From NCBI GenBank assembly GCA_965199285.1, contig OZ240687.1:1984001-2048000 (forward strand): a DNA stretch of 64,000 nt, read 5' to 3'. This document shows, in pieces, positions 25,180 to 34,702 of the stretch (positions are counted from its first letter, which is position 1; each line of letters begins with the position of its first letter). Position numbers and translations under genes: made by a program. Under the pieces are notes generated by a model that did not search any database, was not told where the DNA came from, and saw only the letters and a list, made by a program, of their open reading frames with translations. Origin of the DNA: CBDDGJ01 sp965199285. GTDB lineage: Bacteria > Pseudomonadota > Alphaproteobacteria > RS24.

Positions 25180-27447
25180 ATGATGAATAAGCTGTTTCGC
25201 TTTAGAAGATTACATATCGGACGATTGCGCCTTGCTTTTTTCTGCATAATCGTAATTTTTACATTTGACCTTCAGGCCAAAGAATATCTGGTGACGGATC
25301 AAAAAACTTATGGTCAGGCAATAAAAAAGGTGCAAGCCGGCGATGTCATTAAACTTGCCAATGGGGTTTGGCGTGATTTTGAAATTTTATTTGTTGGTAA
25401 TGGTGAAAAAAATAACCCTATTCGTTTAACCGCCGAAACCAAGGGGAAAGTGATTTTATCCGGTGAATCAAATTTGCGCCTGGCCGGCGATTATCTGGAA
25501 GTGTCAGGGCTGGTGTTCAGGGATGGCTATACACCGACTCAGGAAGTTATTAGTTTTCGCCGCGATAAGCATCATCTTGCCAATCATTCGCGCGTTACCG
25601 AGATTGTCATTGACAATTATAATCAGCCCGAACGCCAAGAGGTTGATTTCTGGGTCGTCATATATGGCAAATATAATCGTTTTGATCATAATCATCTGGT
25701 CGGCAAACGTAATAAAGGCGTAACCATGGCCGTGCGATTAAACACGGAAGAAAGTCGCCAAAACCATCATCGCATTGACCATAATTATTTCGGTCCGCGC
25801 CCGATTCTCGGTTCCAATGGTGGTGAGACTTTGCGCATCGGCACCAGCCATTATTCCCTAACTGATAGTTTTACGACCGTCGAGAATAATTATTTTGATC
25901 GCTGCAATGGCGAACTGGAAGTTATTTCTAATAAATCCCGCCATAATATTTTCCGTAATAATACTTTTTTTGAGGCACGCGGTACGTTGACCATGCGGCA
26001 TGGCAGCCATAATCTGATTGAGGGTAACGTGTTCTTTGGCAATAACGCCGATCATACAGGTGGCATTCGGGTGATTAATGAGCATCAAACGGTTCGTAAT
26101 AATTATATGGAAGGTCTAAAAGGAACGCGCTTTGGGGGAGCTTTGGTTATCATGAATGGTGTGCCCAATTCTCCAATTAACCGCTATAATCAGGTTGATG
26201 GTGCAGTGATTGAGCATAATTCCATTATTAATAGTGACCATATTCAGCTTGCCGCTGGCAGCGACGCCGAACGTAGTGCCGTGCCGATAAATAGTTCCTT
26301 CACCAATAATTTGATTTTCAATCAGCCACCACGCGACCTATTCACTGTTTATGATGATGTTTCCGGTATAGATTTTCAGGATAATTTAATGAATACGCCC
26401 CCCCCCGATTTTGCCGATGGTTTTCAGCAATCCGCACTTACCATGATGCGCGCTGAAAATGGGCTACTCTATCCACAATCTGCTGTTTCGGCAGGTATAA
26501 GGCGCAACTTACAAATCACGACCAAAGAACAAACGGGCGTTACATGGTACCCCAAAACCGAACCGCTTATCGCTTTTGGTGCCGGTAAAGTGATAAATGT
26601 GAAACCCCAGGAAGGGGCTTTATATAAAGCCGTTCAAAAAGCGCAAGCGGGCGACACATTACGATTGCAGGCAGGTAAATATGTGGTACGGAAATTTATC
26701 AAACTCAATAAGCCTATAACGCTCAAAGGTGACGGCGAGGTGACGCTTAGCTTTGAACGTTCGACCATGTTTGAGATTCGCGAAGGTGGGAGTTTGCAAC
26801 TCATTAATCTGACCATTAGCGGCGCGGATAGCCCCGATTATGCAGGCAATAGTGTTATTCGTACGCATCCTTATTCCCTCCTGAGAAATTATCGCATTGA
26901 CATTCGCGAGAGTTCTTTTCTTGATTTAGATAAAAATCATTCTTTTAATGTGATTACGGCTGCGAAAGGCACATTTGCTGATTATATCCACATTACAAAT
27001 TCATATTTTAAGAATATTACCGGTTCAATCGTGAAACTCGATCGTGAAGATGATGATTATGGCATCTATAATGGCGAATATCTGGATATTATCAAATCCA
27101 ATTTCGAAAATATCCAGGGGTCAATTGTTGATTATTATCGCGGGGGGCGCGATGAAAGTACATTTGGACCGCATTTTACTTTGACCGATTCGTATGTTCG
27201 CAATGTTGGCCACGGTAAACGCAATAAACATAAATCATCACTATTTCTACATGGGGTACAGGTAACAAATATCTCCGGAACCACATTTGCAGATAGTGCC
27301 GCTTTTCTTATCAACCACACGGTTGGTGAGCCGAAAACGAAAATCACTGGTAATCGCTTTGTTAACACACCTGCGCCGCGCGTTTTTGAGCTTAATAGCG
27401 GGCTGGAAAATACGGCGCTGATTAACGATAATGAGGGACTAAATTAG
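25180..27447 (+). CDS. PL6-family alginate lyase, two beta-helix domains
   Basis: A 755-residue secreted protein. A hydrophobic signal segment (LAFFCIIVIFTFDLQA) precedes the N-terminal parallel beta-helix catalytic domain (about 35-420), and a second beta-helix domain follows (about 475-750). Measured from the start, N213, E245 and E247 (calcium site) and K252 and R273 (base and acid) have the same spacing as N181, E213, E215, K220 and R241 of AlyGC as I recall them. The catalytic set therefore looks complete, in motifs SNGGETLRIG, NGELEVISNK and TLTMRHG. The enzyme cleaves alginate (often polyM or polyG) by beta-elimination, probably in the periplasm or at the surface. It is first in the operon, and its TAG is directly followed by the PL17 start. 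Confidence 0.9.
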   Translation: MMNKLFRFRRLHIGRLRLAFFCIIVIFTFDLQAKEYLVTDQKTYGQAIKKVQAGDVIKLANGVWRDFEILFVGNGEKNNPIRLTAETKGKVILSGESNLRLAGDYLEVSGLVFRDGYTPTQEVISFRRDKHHLANHSRVTEIVIDNYNQPERQEVDFWVVIYGKYNRFDHNHLVGKRNKGVTMAVRLNTEESRQNHHRIDHNYFGPRPILGSNGGETLRIGTSHYSLTDSFTTVENNYFDRCNGELEVISNKSRHNIFRNNTFFEARGTLTMRHGSHNLIEGNVFFGNNADHTGGIRVINEHQTVRNNYMEGLKGTRFGGALVIMNGVPNSPINRYNQVDGAVIEHNSIINSDHIQLAAGSDAERSAVPINSSFTNNLIFNQPPRDLFTVYDDVSGIDFQDNLMNTPPPDFADGFQQSALTMMRAENGLLYPQSAVSAGIRRNLQITTKEQTGVTWYPKTEPLIAFGAGKVINVKPQEGALYKAVQKAQAGDTLRLQAGKYVVRKFIKLNKPITLKGDGEVTLSFERSTMFEIREGGSLQLINLTISGADSPDYAGNSVIRTHPYSLLRNYRIDIRESSFLDLDKNHSFNVITAAKGTFADYIHITNSYFKNITGSIVKLDREDDDYGIYNGEYLDIIKSNFENIQGSIVDYYRGGRDESTFGPHFTLTDSYVRNVGHGKRNKHKSSLFLHGVQVTNISGTTFADSAAFLINHTVGEPKTKITGNRFVNTPAPRVFELNSGLENTALINDNEGLN

Positions 27448-29583
27448 ATGCATGTGAGGGCAGCATTATTATTTTTGGCGATGCTTATCGGTCTCCCCCT
27501 ACAGGCGGCAGATTTTGATACCACGCTTGCGGAAGCACAGGCAAAGGTTGAAACACAAATAGAGCAACCGTTTGTCATTCCGACCCCGAAAGATGCTGGC
27601 GGTGGGTATACGCATGAAAAGCATAAAGAAAATGCAAAACTCATTTATCAGGCGGCGATGTTGTATAAGCTCACAAGCGACAAGAAATATGCACATTTCT
27701 CAGCCAGGCTTATGGAGGCTTATGCCGGTCTCTATCCAGCATGGGGAACGCATCCGGCCCCCAAAGAACAATCGCCAGGGCGGATGTTTTGGCAAAATCT
27801 GAATGAGAGCTGGTGGCTGGTGCATGTTGCGCAAGCCTATGGTGCAATTAAACCAACCTTATCAGACAAACAACAACATCATATTGAGACGAACCTGCTG
27901 CGTAATATGGCAGATTTTCTGTCTGAGGGTTCACCACAAACATTTAACAAGATACATAATCACGGCACTTGGGCAAATGCAGCTGTTGGCATAACGGGCT
28001 ACGCCATTGGTGACAAGGATTATACGCAAAAAGCTCTTTTGGGATTGGATAAATCTGGCCAGGCTGGTTTTTTGAAACAGCTTGATACGCTGTTTTCACC
28101 CGATGGTTATTATAATGAAGGCCCGTATTACCAGCGTTACGCGCTTATGCCTTTCGTACTTTTCGGACAAGCTATTGATGCTAATGAACCAGCCCGTAAA
28201 ATATTTGAATATCGTGACGGCATTTTGTCAAAAGCCATCTATACAACGATTGATTTGAGTTATAATGGATTATTTTTTCCGATTAATGATGCCATGAAAG
28301 ATAAAGGGATCGCGACAACCGAACTGCTTTATGGGGTAGCGATTGCTTATGATTTGACGCAAGATCCAACACTTTTATCGATTGCACAGGCACAAAATGC
28401 TTTTGTATTGACCGAAGAGAGCCGGGCTGTATCAGACGCCATAAAAGCCGGTCATGCAAAACCTTATCCATTTCGTTCGCGACGCTTTTCCGATGGTGCC
28501 GATGGGCTGCAGGGGGCCCTTGATATTTTACGTCACTCGTTCGAACCGGATGGTTTGACCCTGATCATCAAAAACACTTCGCAGGGTTTGGGGCATGGGC
28601 ATTTCGACAAGCTGGGATTATTGCTCTACGATCAGGGAAAAGAGGTTTTACGCGATTACGGTGCCGCACGCTTTCTTAATGTTGAAGCAAAATATGGTGG
28701 GCATTATTTGCCCGAAAATAATTCTTACGCCAAGCAGACGATTGCCCATAATACACTCGTCATCGATGAAACCAGCCATTTCGAAGGGAGCACAAAGCAG
28801 GGTAATAAATATGCACCGCAACCAGGCATATTTGTTGACATGCCCGCCCTAAAGATTGCATCAGCCCAAATCGATAAAGCCTATGAAGGGGTTGCTATGC
28901 ATCGTACCGTTGCAATGATTAGCGATCCAGCCTTCCAAAACCCGATTATAATTGATCTCATTGAAACGAAATCTAACAAGACGCATCAATATGATTTACC
29001 CTTTCACTATAATGGCCATTTGGTGGAAACCAATTTTCCGCTTACCGCTCATCAGACTGAATTAAAACCATTGAGTAAAAAAAATGGTTATCAGCATCTA
29101 TGGAAATTAGCGCAGGTGCGATTGCCAAGTAATTTATCTCAAGTGACATTCCTGCTTGCCAATCGCTTTTATACCATCTCATCACATGTACCGCGACATA
29201 GTGAAATTATTTTTGCCAAAACGGGTGCCAATGATCCGAGTTTCAATTTGCGTCACGAACCAGTTTTTATCCTGCGTAGCCAGGGTGAGAGGAATATCTC
29301 TTTTATTTCCGTGATTGAACCACATGGCGAATATAATCCCACCGAGGAGTTTACACAAAATAGCCATAGTGAGATCAAGAATATTAGCTATCATCAAGAC
29401 AGCAATGAGAAACTTATCCGCATTGAAACGAAATCAGGAAAAATTATCAACCTTGCCCTTTCTGAAGACCAGACGCCAACCCATAAGCACAGTATTGCGA
29501 TTGGGGAAAACCAGGTAATAGAGTGGACAGGGCCTTATCATTTATTTCCTTCGTCACAGCTAACTTCAAAAGGAGAAGAGTAA
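27448..29583 (+). CDS. PL17-family exo-oligoalginate lyase
   Basis: A 711-residue protein with signal peptide (RAALLFLAMLIGLPLQAAD). An alpha/alpha toroid with NKIHNHGTWANA and DGYYNEGPYYQRYA comes first, followed by a heparinase II/III-type beta domain (GHGHFDKLGLLLYD, HYLPENNSYAKQTIAHNTLV). N171, H172, Y228 and Y420 keep the exact spacing of N201, H202, Y258 and Y450 of Alg17c as I recall them, so the active site is intact. It releases 4,5-unsaturated monouronate from the ends of oligomers made by PL6. It begins on the base after the PL6 stop and its own stop overlaps the kdgF start (TAATG). Confidence 0.9.
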   Translation: MHVRAALLFLAMLIGLPLQAADFDTTLAEAQAKVETQIEQPFVIPTPKDAGGGYTHEKHKENAKLIYQAAMLYKLTSDKKYAHFSARLMEAYAGLYPAWGTHPAPKEQSPGRMFWQNLNESWWLVHVAQAYGAIKPTLSDKQQHHIETNLLRNMADFLSEGSPQTFNKIHNHGTWANAAVGITGYAIGDKDYTQKALLGLDKSGQAGFLKQLDTLFSPDGYYNEGPYYQRYALMPFVLFGQAIDANEPARKIFEYRDGILSKAIYTTIDLSYNGLFFPINDAMKDKGIATTELLYGVAIAYDLTQDPTLLSIAQAQNAFVLTEESRAVSDAIKAGHAKPYPFRSRRFSDGADGLQGALDILRHSFEPDGLTLIIKNTSQGLGHGHFDKLGLLLYDQGKEVLRDYGAARFLNVEAKYGGHYLPENNSYAKQTIAHNTLVIDETSHFEGSTKQGNKYAPQPGIFVDMPALKIASAQIDKAYEGVAMHRTVAMISDPAFQNPIIIDLIETKSNKTHQYDLPFHYNGHLVETNFPLTAHQTELKPLSKKNGYQHLWKLAQVRLPSNLSQVTFLLANRFYTISSHVPRHSEIIFAKTGANDPSFNLRHEPVFILRSQGERNISFISVIEPHGEYNPTEEFTQNSHSEIKNISYHQDSNEKLIRIETKSGKIINLALSEDQTPTHKHSIAIGENQVIEWTGPYHLFPSSQLTSKGEE

Positions 29584-29933
29584 TGCAAAGTCCTCATTTT
29601 TTATTCGGTAATGATGTGTCTTATGAAGATGTTGATCGCGGCATTAAGCGTCAGATTCTAGGTCATAATGATGATATATTGCTCGTCAAAGCGGTCTTTG
29701 AGACAGGTGCCGAAGGTTATCAGCACGAACATTATCACAGTCAGGTTACCTATATTGAAAGCGGTGTTTTTGATGTTACGATTGATGGTGTCACCAAGCG
29801 GCAAAAAGCAGGCGATAGCTATTTTATTCCTCCCCACATACGACATGGCGCAATATGTGTTGAGGCAGGTGTGTTGTTGGATATTTTTTCACCCATTCGT
29901 GAAGATTTTTTTGAAAATTATAAGAAAGGATAG
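29583..29933 (+). CDS. kdgF: KdgF-type cupin, converts unsaturated monouronate to the open-chain ketouronate
   Basis: A 116-residue single-domain cupin. Metal-binding motif 1 is HEHYHSQVTYIESGVFDV and motif 2 is FIPPHIRHGA. KdgF catalyses the first, otherwise spontaneous, step after exolytic lyases, feeding DEH to the reductase. The ATG at 29583 is chosen since GGAGAAGAG precedes it and it overlaps the PL17 stop. Cytoplasmic, no signal peptide. The context (PL17 before, uronate transporter after) makes the role convincing. Confidence 0.87.
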   Translation: MQSPHFLFGNDVSYEDVDRGIKRQILGHNDDILLVKAVFETGAEGYQHEHYHSQVTYIESGVFDVTIDGVTKRQKAGDSYFIPPHIRHGAICVEAGVLLDIFSPIREDFFENYKKG

Positions 29934-29936
29934 TTC

Positions 29937-31208
29937 ATGAAAAATAATTTCCGTTGGTTTATTGTTGGTCTTGTTGCTCTGGCAACAGTTATTAACTATA
30001 TTGATCGTGGTGCGCTCGGGTTTTTATGGCCGGAGATTTCTACCGAGTTGGGGCTTACCAAAACCGATTATGCAATTATCATCAATGTATTTACCTTTGC
30101 TTATGCTTTCGGGCAAACTCTGTTCGGTCGCATCTTCGACTGGGTTGGTACGCGCGTCGGTTTTGTTTTATCGATTGTGATATGGTCAACAGCAACCATG
30201 CTACATGCAGTCGCAAGCGGCTTGACCAGCTTTGCCATTTTTCGTGGATTGTTAGGTGCTTCCGAGGCAGGTAACTGGCCGGGCGCAACCAAAGCGAATG
30301 CCGAATGGTTCCCGATTAAGGAACGTGCCTTAGCGCAAGGTATTTTTAATTCAGGAGCGGCCATTGGTGGTATTATTTCGGGGCCACTCATTGCTTTATT
30401 GTTTGTCGTGCTAGGCGGCTGGAAAGCTACTTTTATTGTTATCGGTTTAATCGGTTTCTTATGGCTCATTCCGTGGTTGATTTTGTATAAATCCGGTCCT
30501 GATAAACATCCATGGCTTTCAGACAAGGAACGCGATTATATTTTGTCAGGGCAGAAAAATACCGCAACAAATGAGGAAATCGAATATGCACCTGATTCAG
30601 TGGAAATCTTATCGCGCAAGGAAAGCTGGGGGGTGATTCTGGCTTCTTTCTTCCTTGATCCAATTTGGTGGTTATTTGTCGGCTGGCTACCACTTTATCT
30701 TGCAGAAACCTATGGGTTTGGGGTTAAGGAAATTGGTCTTTATGCCTGGGGGCCATATGTCGGGGCGATGCTCGGTGCATGGTTTGGTGGCATATTGGCG
30801 CAAAATCGTATTGCTGCTGGTTGGTCAGTAAATAAGGTACGTAAATTTGTTATCGGACTTGGCGGCATCATCATGCTGGTTTCTTTGTTGATGACGATTA
30901 ATGCCTCAACACCGCTTTATGCGATCTTGCTAATGGCGATTATTCTATTCGGGTTTCAAACGGCGGTAGGCAATATTCAAACTCTGCCAAGCGATTTTTA
31001 TAGCGGTAAATCTGTCGGTACATTGGCAGGCTATGCCGGAACTGCCGCCAAGCTCGCCGTCGTGGGGCTTAACTTCCTTATTCCCATTATCACGGTAAAT
31101 AGCTATGCACCAGCCTTTGCCGTTGGCGCGGCGTTAGCTATTTTATCTGTATTAAGTGTTTGGATTATGTGTGGAAAAATCCAGCCTCTTTCACCCAAAA
31201 CCAATTAA
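29937..31208 (+). CDS. MFS transporter, hexuronate (ExuT/ACS) type
   Basis: A 423-residue, 12-helix major facilitator. The N-terminal FRWFIVGLVALATVINYIDR and GRIFDWVGTRVG (loop 2-3 motif), plus GASEAGNWPGATKANAEWFP, are typical of the anion:cation symporter branch that includes ExuT. It probably brings the unsaturated monouronate or DEH across the inner membrane by proton symport. It starts three bases after kdgF with AAAGGA upstream. In the operon it lies between the periplasm-facing lyases and the cytoplasmic enzymes. Confidence 0.87.
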   Translation: MKNNFRWFIVGLVALATVINYIDRGALGFLWPEISTELGLTKTDYAIIINVFTFAYAFGQTLFGRIFDWVGTRVGFVLSIVIWSTATMLHAVASGLTSFAIFRGLLGASEAGNWPGATKANAEWFPIKERALAQGIFNSGAAIGGIISGPLIALLFVVLGGWKATFIVIGLIGFLWLIPWLILYKSGPDKHPWLSDKERDYILSGQKNTATNEEIEYAPDSVEILSRKESWGVILASFFLDPIWWLFVGWLPLYLAETYGFGVKEIGLYAWGPYVGAMLGAWFGGILAQNRIAAGWSVNKVRKFVIGLGGIIMLVSLLMTINASTPLYAILLMAIILFGFQTAVGNIQTLPSDFYSGKSVGTLAGYAGTAAKLAVVGLNFLIPIITVNSYAPAFAVGAALAILSVLSVWIMCGKIQPLSPKTN

Positions 31209-31225
31209 ATATAAAGGAAACATAA

Positions 31226-31981
31226 ATGATAGATTTAGATGGAAAAACAGCGATCATAACAGGGGGAACGCGCGATATTGGGCGTTTCTGTTCAGTAAAA
31301 CTTGCTGAATTGGGGGTCAGGGTTGCCGTGAATTATTGCCATAATAAACCCGCTGGTGAAGAAACATTGGCACAAATTCAAAAGGCCGGTGGTGACGCTA
31401 TTTTGGTTGGTGGCGATATGACCAAAAGAACTGATGTTGAAAATCTGGTACAAGAAACCCAAAATGCTTTTGGTGATAAGATAGATATATTGGTAAATAA
31501 TGTCGGTGGTCTGGTCGCGCGTAAAACCATTGATGAAATGGATGAGGAATTTCTTAACCATGTTATGGCATTGAATTTCAATTCAACATTTTTATCCAGC
31601 CAGGCTGTCGTACCGCATATGCCTGAAGGTGGAGCGATTATTAATCTTGCATCATTAGCTGGTCGCGATGGCGGCGGCAATGGCGCAACCGCCTATGCGG
31701 CATCTAAGGGTGCCGTGATGACCTTTACGCGAGGGCTTGCGAAAGAGCTTGGGCCGAAGGGCATCCGCGTAAATGCCATATGCCCGGGGATGATTGATAC
31801 GACTTTCCATGATATGTTTACGCCTGATGCCGCGCGGCGTAATGTCGAAGCGAGCGTACCAATGCGCAGGCAAGGTCATCCGGAGGATTGTGCCAATTTG
31901 ATTGCTTATTTGGCGTCAGATGCATCCTCTTATATTACCGGTGCGTCTATCGATATTAATGGCGGTATGGCCTTTTCATAA
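31226..31981 (+). CDS. SDR-family reductase, probable DEH reductase (to KDG)
   Basis: A 251-residue short-chain dehydrogenase: TGGTRDIGRFC (dinucleotide loop, with Asp where most have Gly), NNVGG, and catalytic INLASLAG...TAYAASKGA (Ser-Tyr-Lys). The C-terminus has GASIDINGG. In alginate pathways an SDR reduces DEH to 2-keto-3-deoxygluconate with NAD(P)H. Position between the importer and the KDPG aldolase gives this assignment; sequence alone shows only an SDR. It is preceded by AAAGGA at good spacing. Confidence 0.83.
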   Translation: MIDLDGKTAIITGGTRDIGRFCSVKLAELGVRVAVNYCHNKPAGEETLAQIQKAGGDAILVGGDMTKRTDVENLVQETQNAFGDKIDILVNNVGGLVARKTIDEMDEEFLNHVMALNFNSTFLSSQAVVPHMPEGGAIINLASLAGRDGGGNGATAYAASKGAVMTFTRGLAKELGPKGIRVNAICPGMIDTTFHDMFTPDAARRNVEASVPMRRQGHPEDCANLIAYLASDASSYITGASIDINGGMAFS

Positions 31982-31993
31982 TAGGTGATATTC

Positions 31994-32635
31994 ATGGCTA
32001 CTGATATTTTAGGGCAATTACGAAAAGCACCGATTGTACCTCTGATCCAATCTGATAACCCTGAAGAAGCGATTGCCATCGCACAAGCCTTGCACGATGG
32101 TGGTTTGCAAGTTCTGGAAGTGGTATTACGTACGGCGCAGGCGCTCGACTGTCTTGAAGCGGTTGCAACCACCTTCCCCGATATCTGGGTTGGTGCAGGA
32201 ACAGTATTGTCATCGACACAAGGCGAAGCGGTCATTAAGCGCGGTGCCAGATTTATCGTTTCACCGGGGTTGAATGCTGATTTGGTGCAACTGGCACAAT
32301 CAGATGAGCTGCCAATATTCCCCGGCATCGCAACGGCGAGCGAATTACAGACGGCGTGGAATATGGGGATACGGACGGTTAAGTTTTTTCCGTCTGGTCT
32401 TTCAGGCGGCGTGCAAATGATTGCGGCCTTAGCTTCGGTATTTCGTGACGTCATGTTTATGCCCACTGGCGGTGTGAATGCTGACAATTTAGGCGCGCAT
32501 TTGGCTCTGCCATCGGTGATTGCCTGCGGTGGTAGCTGGCTCACACCATCGGATGCGATTATGGCAGGCGATTATGCGGCGATCACAAAACGTGCCACAG
32601 AAGCTTTAACCATAGCAAAAGATTATAAAGGATAA
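31994..32635 (+). CDS. eda: 2-keto-3-deoxy-6-phosphogluconate aldolase
   Basis: A 213-residue class I aldolase: PIVPLIQSDNPEEAIAIAQA, LEVVLRTAQAL (catalytic Glu region), VGAGTVLS, FIVSPGLN, FPGIATASE and TVKFFPSG with the Schiff-base Lys. It splits KDPG into pyruvate and glyceraldehyde-3-phosphate, the final step of the pathway. Start at 31994 chosen for AGGTG nine bases upstream. It lies three bases before kdgK. Confidence 0.93.
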   Translation: MATDILGQLRKAPIVPLIQSDNPEEAIAIAQALHDGGLQVLEVVLRTAQALDCLEAVATTFPDIWVGAGTVLSSTQGEAVIKRGARFIVSPGLNADLVQLAQSDELPIFPGIATASELQTAWNMGIRTVKFFPSGLSGGVQMIAALASVFRDVMFMPTGGVNADNLGAHLALPSVIACGGSWLTPSDAIMAGDYAAITKRATEALTIAKDYKG

Positions 32636-32638
32636 TTT

Positions 32639-33667
32639 ATGACTGATTTTATAACTTTCGGTGAGATTATGTTGCGCTTAAAGTCTCCGGCGCATGAACG
32701 GTTATTCCAATCGCCATTATTAGAAGCAACATTTGGTGGTGGCGAAGCCAATGTTGCCGTATCACTTTGCAATTATGGTTGTGATGCGGCCTTTGTTACC
32801 GCACTTCCCGATAATGGTATAGGCGATGCGGTTATTCAGGAACTACGTAAATTCGGGGTTACGACCGATAAGATTATTCGTCAGGGTGATCGAGTGGGGA
32901 TTTATTATCTGGAGACAGGTTCGAATGCACGTCCCTCAAATGTGATTTATGATCGCGCCGGTTCAGCCATATGTGAAGCGCAAATCGGTGATTTTAACTG
33001 GACTGAAATTTTTACGGGCGCAAAGTGGTTTCATTTTACCGGCATCACACCAGCACTTAGTGAGTCTGCTGCAGCACTCACTCTGGAAGCGGTTAAAGCA
33101 GCAAAAGCGAATGGTGTGATCATATCATGTGATTTTAATTATCGTGGTAAATTATGGAAATATGGAAAATCTGCGCCCGAGGTAATGAGCGAGCTTGTAC
33201 AATATGTCGATGTTGGCATTGCCAATGAGGAGGATTGTCAAAAATCACTCGGTATTAGTGTTGATGTCGATGTGGAATCGGGTGAATTGGATATTGCCAA
33301 ATATGAGGCTTTATCCGCCAAGATGATGGAGGTTTATCCAAATTTAACCGAAATGGCGATTACGCTACGAGAAAGCCATAATGCCGATCATAATGACTGG
33401 TCTGCCTGTCTACGAAATAAGAATGGTTTTTATGTCTCACGTAAATACGCTATGCACGATATTGTTGATAGGGTTGGCGGCGGCGATAGTTTCGCCTCTG
33501 CCTTAATATATGGTCTAAACGCTTATGAGGATCGGCCGCAAGCATTAGATTTTGCGGTTGCAGCAAGTTGTTTGAAACACACGATCACTGGTGATTTTAA
33601 TCGTGTTAGCGTTTCTGAAGTTGAAAAACTCATGTCGGGTGATGGTTCGGGCCGCGTACAACGGTAG
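32639..33667 (+). CDS. kdgK: 2-keto-3-deoxygluconate kinase (PfkB family)
   Basis: A 342-residue sugar kinase: FITFGEIMLRLKSP, ATFGGGEANVAVSLCNYG, SCDFNYRGKLW, and the ATP/anion-hole motif DRVGGGDSFASALIYG with the catalytic Asp. It phosphorylates KDG to KDPG for the aldolase upstream. It is the last gene of the operon. No clear terminator is seen in the following 127 bases before the convergent AbiE genes. Confidence 0.92.
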   Translation: MTDFITFGEIMLRLKSPAHERLFQSPLLEATFGGGEANVAVSLCNYGCDAAFVTALPDNGIGDAVIQELRKFGVTTDKIIRQGDRVGIYYLETGSNARPSNVIYDRAGSAICEAQIGDFNWTEIFTGAKWFHFTGITPALSESAAALTLEAVKAAKANGVIISCDFNYRGKLWKYGKSAPEVMSELVQYVDVGIANEEDCQKSLGISVDVDVESGELDIAKYEALSAKMMEVYPNLTEMAITLRESHNADHNDWSACLRNKNGFYVSRKYAMHDIVDRVGGGDSFASALIYGLNAYEDRPQALDFAVAASCLKHTITGDFNRVSVSEVEKLMSGDGSGRVQR

Positions 33668-33794
33668 CAAATTGATGTGTTATTGGCTGCGACTAGCTAT
33701 GTAACTGGTCACCTCCATTTATGAACCTAGGTTGAAAGTGCCCCTTTTTATGGGCGCGATTGGTGCGGGTGGTCTGTGGCCCATCAAGCGGAAC

Positions 33795-34702
33795 TTATCT
33801 CAACGTTTTTTCTAGGCGTTCATAATGGCTCAGATGCTTTTCCGAATCCTCCTGTTTAAGTTCACTGCGGTTTTGGAGTTTCCATTTCACGGCGGGGAAG
33901 CGGGCGAAATTATGGATACTCCAATCCGGTTCGCAATTCTCGAAGCTAAGAAGGAACTCTTTATCCTGCTGTGTTAGATTGGCGTTGATTGTTGTGACCA
34001 ATTCCGTGCGGGTCTGTTTAAAATCACAATAAGAAAAGACAATATCTGTCATGCCGGTAAACTGATTTTTGAAGGTTTGTTGTTGATTCTGAAAATTCGG
34101 CGCAAGTATTTCATGTATCGGTCTGTTGCCGGAAAGCAGGCATAACAGAAAGCCTTCCCGTACCGTGTCGGAAAACCCTTCCGTTTCGAGCAATAGTTTT
34201 ACATCGAATAAATCGCGCGGATGTTGCCTGTCCAATGTGGCGCAAATCTTGCCGCCATAAAGCTGGCCGAAAGGAACAATTTGCATGACAGATGAAGTGT
34301 TATATGATTGTTGAGCTTTTTCACATAAGACCATGCGCTCCGGCGGGTGAAGTGTGCCGCGTGCGACCAGATTAACTTCAAGTTTAATTTCCTCTCCACT
34401 GGCACGAATAATGATTTTGCCCATATCGGGTCTATCTATTATTTGTCCTGCGGTAATGTGGCTTCAATATGGCTCTTAATACGCCCGATCGCATTGGCAA
34501 TACTTTCAAATGTTGTTGATCTGCCTTCAAGCGGCAGATAGGTTAAATCAATATCGATCGATAGGCGTGGCATATCACGCACAAAAAGATTAATCGCTGT
34601 GCCGCCATGCAGAGCAAAACACTCTTCTTTTGCAACACAGGGGAGAACTCTTAGCAGCAACTCGACTTGCTTTTTATAGTTCCGATTGGTCATTTTTCTC
34701 AA
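33795..34702 (-). pseudogene. abiEii: AbiEii-type nucleotidyltransferase toxin, frameshifted
   Basis: The first part (34439-34702) holds the nucleotidyltransferase core: CFALHGGTAINLFV, then LSIDIDLTYLP (GG...DxD). The second part (33795-34424) continues MGKIIIRASGEEIKLEVN, the third catalytic Asp/Glu strand, and the helical C-terminal domain (GGKICATLDRQHPRDLFDV). The break is at 34437-34450. Adding one A to the short A run after the codon for Q-D would read ...PQDKIIDRPDMGKI and restore one ~300-residue protein. It pairs with AbiEi upstream. As read, the toxin is inactive or split; a sequencing indel is possible. Confidence 0.75.
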
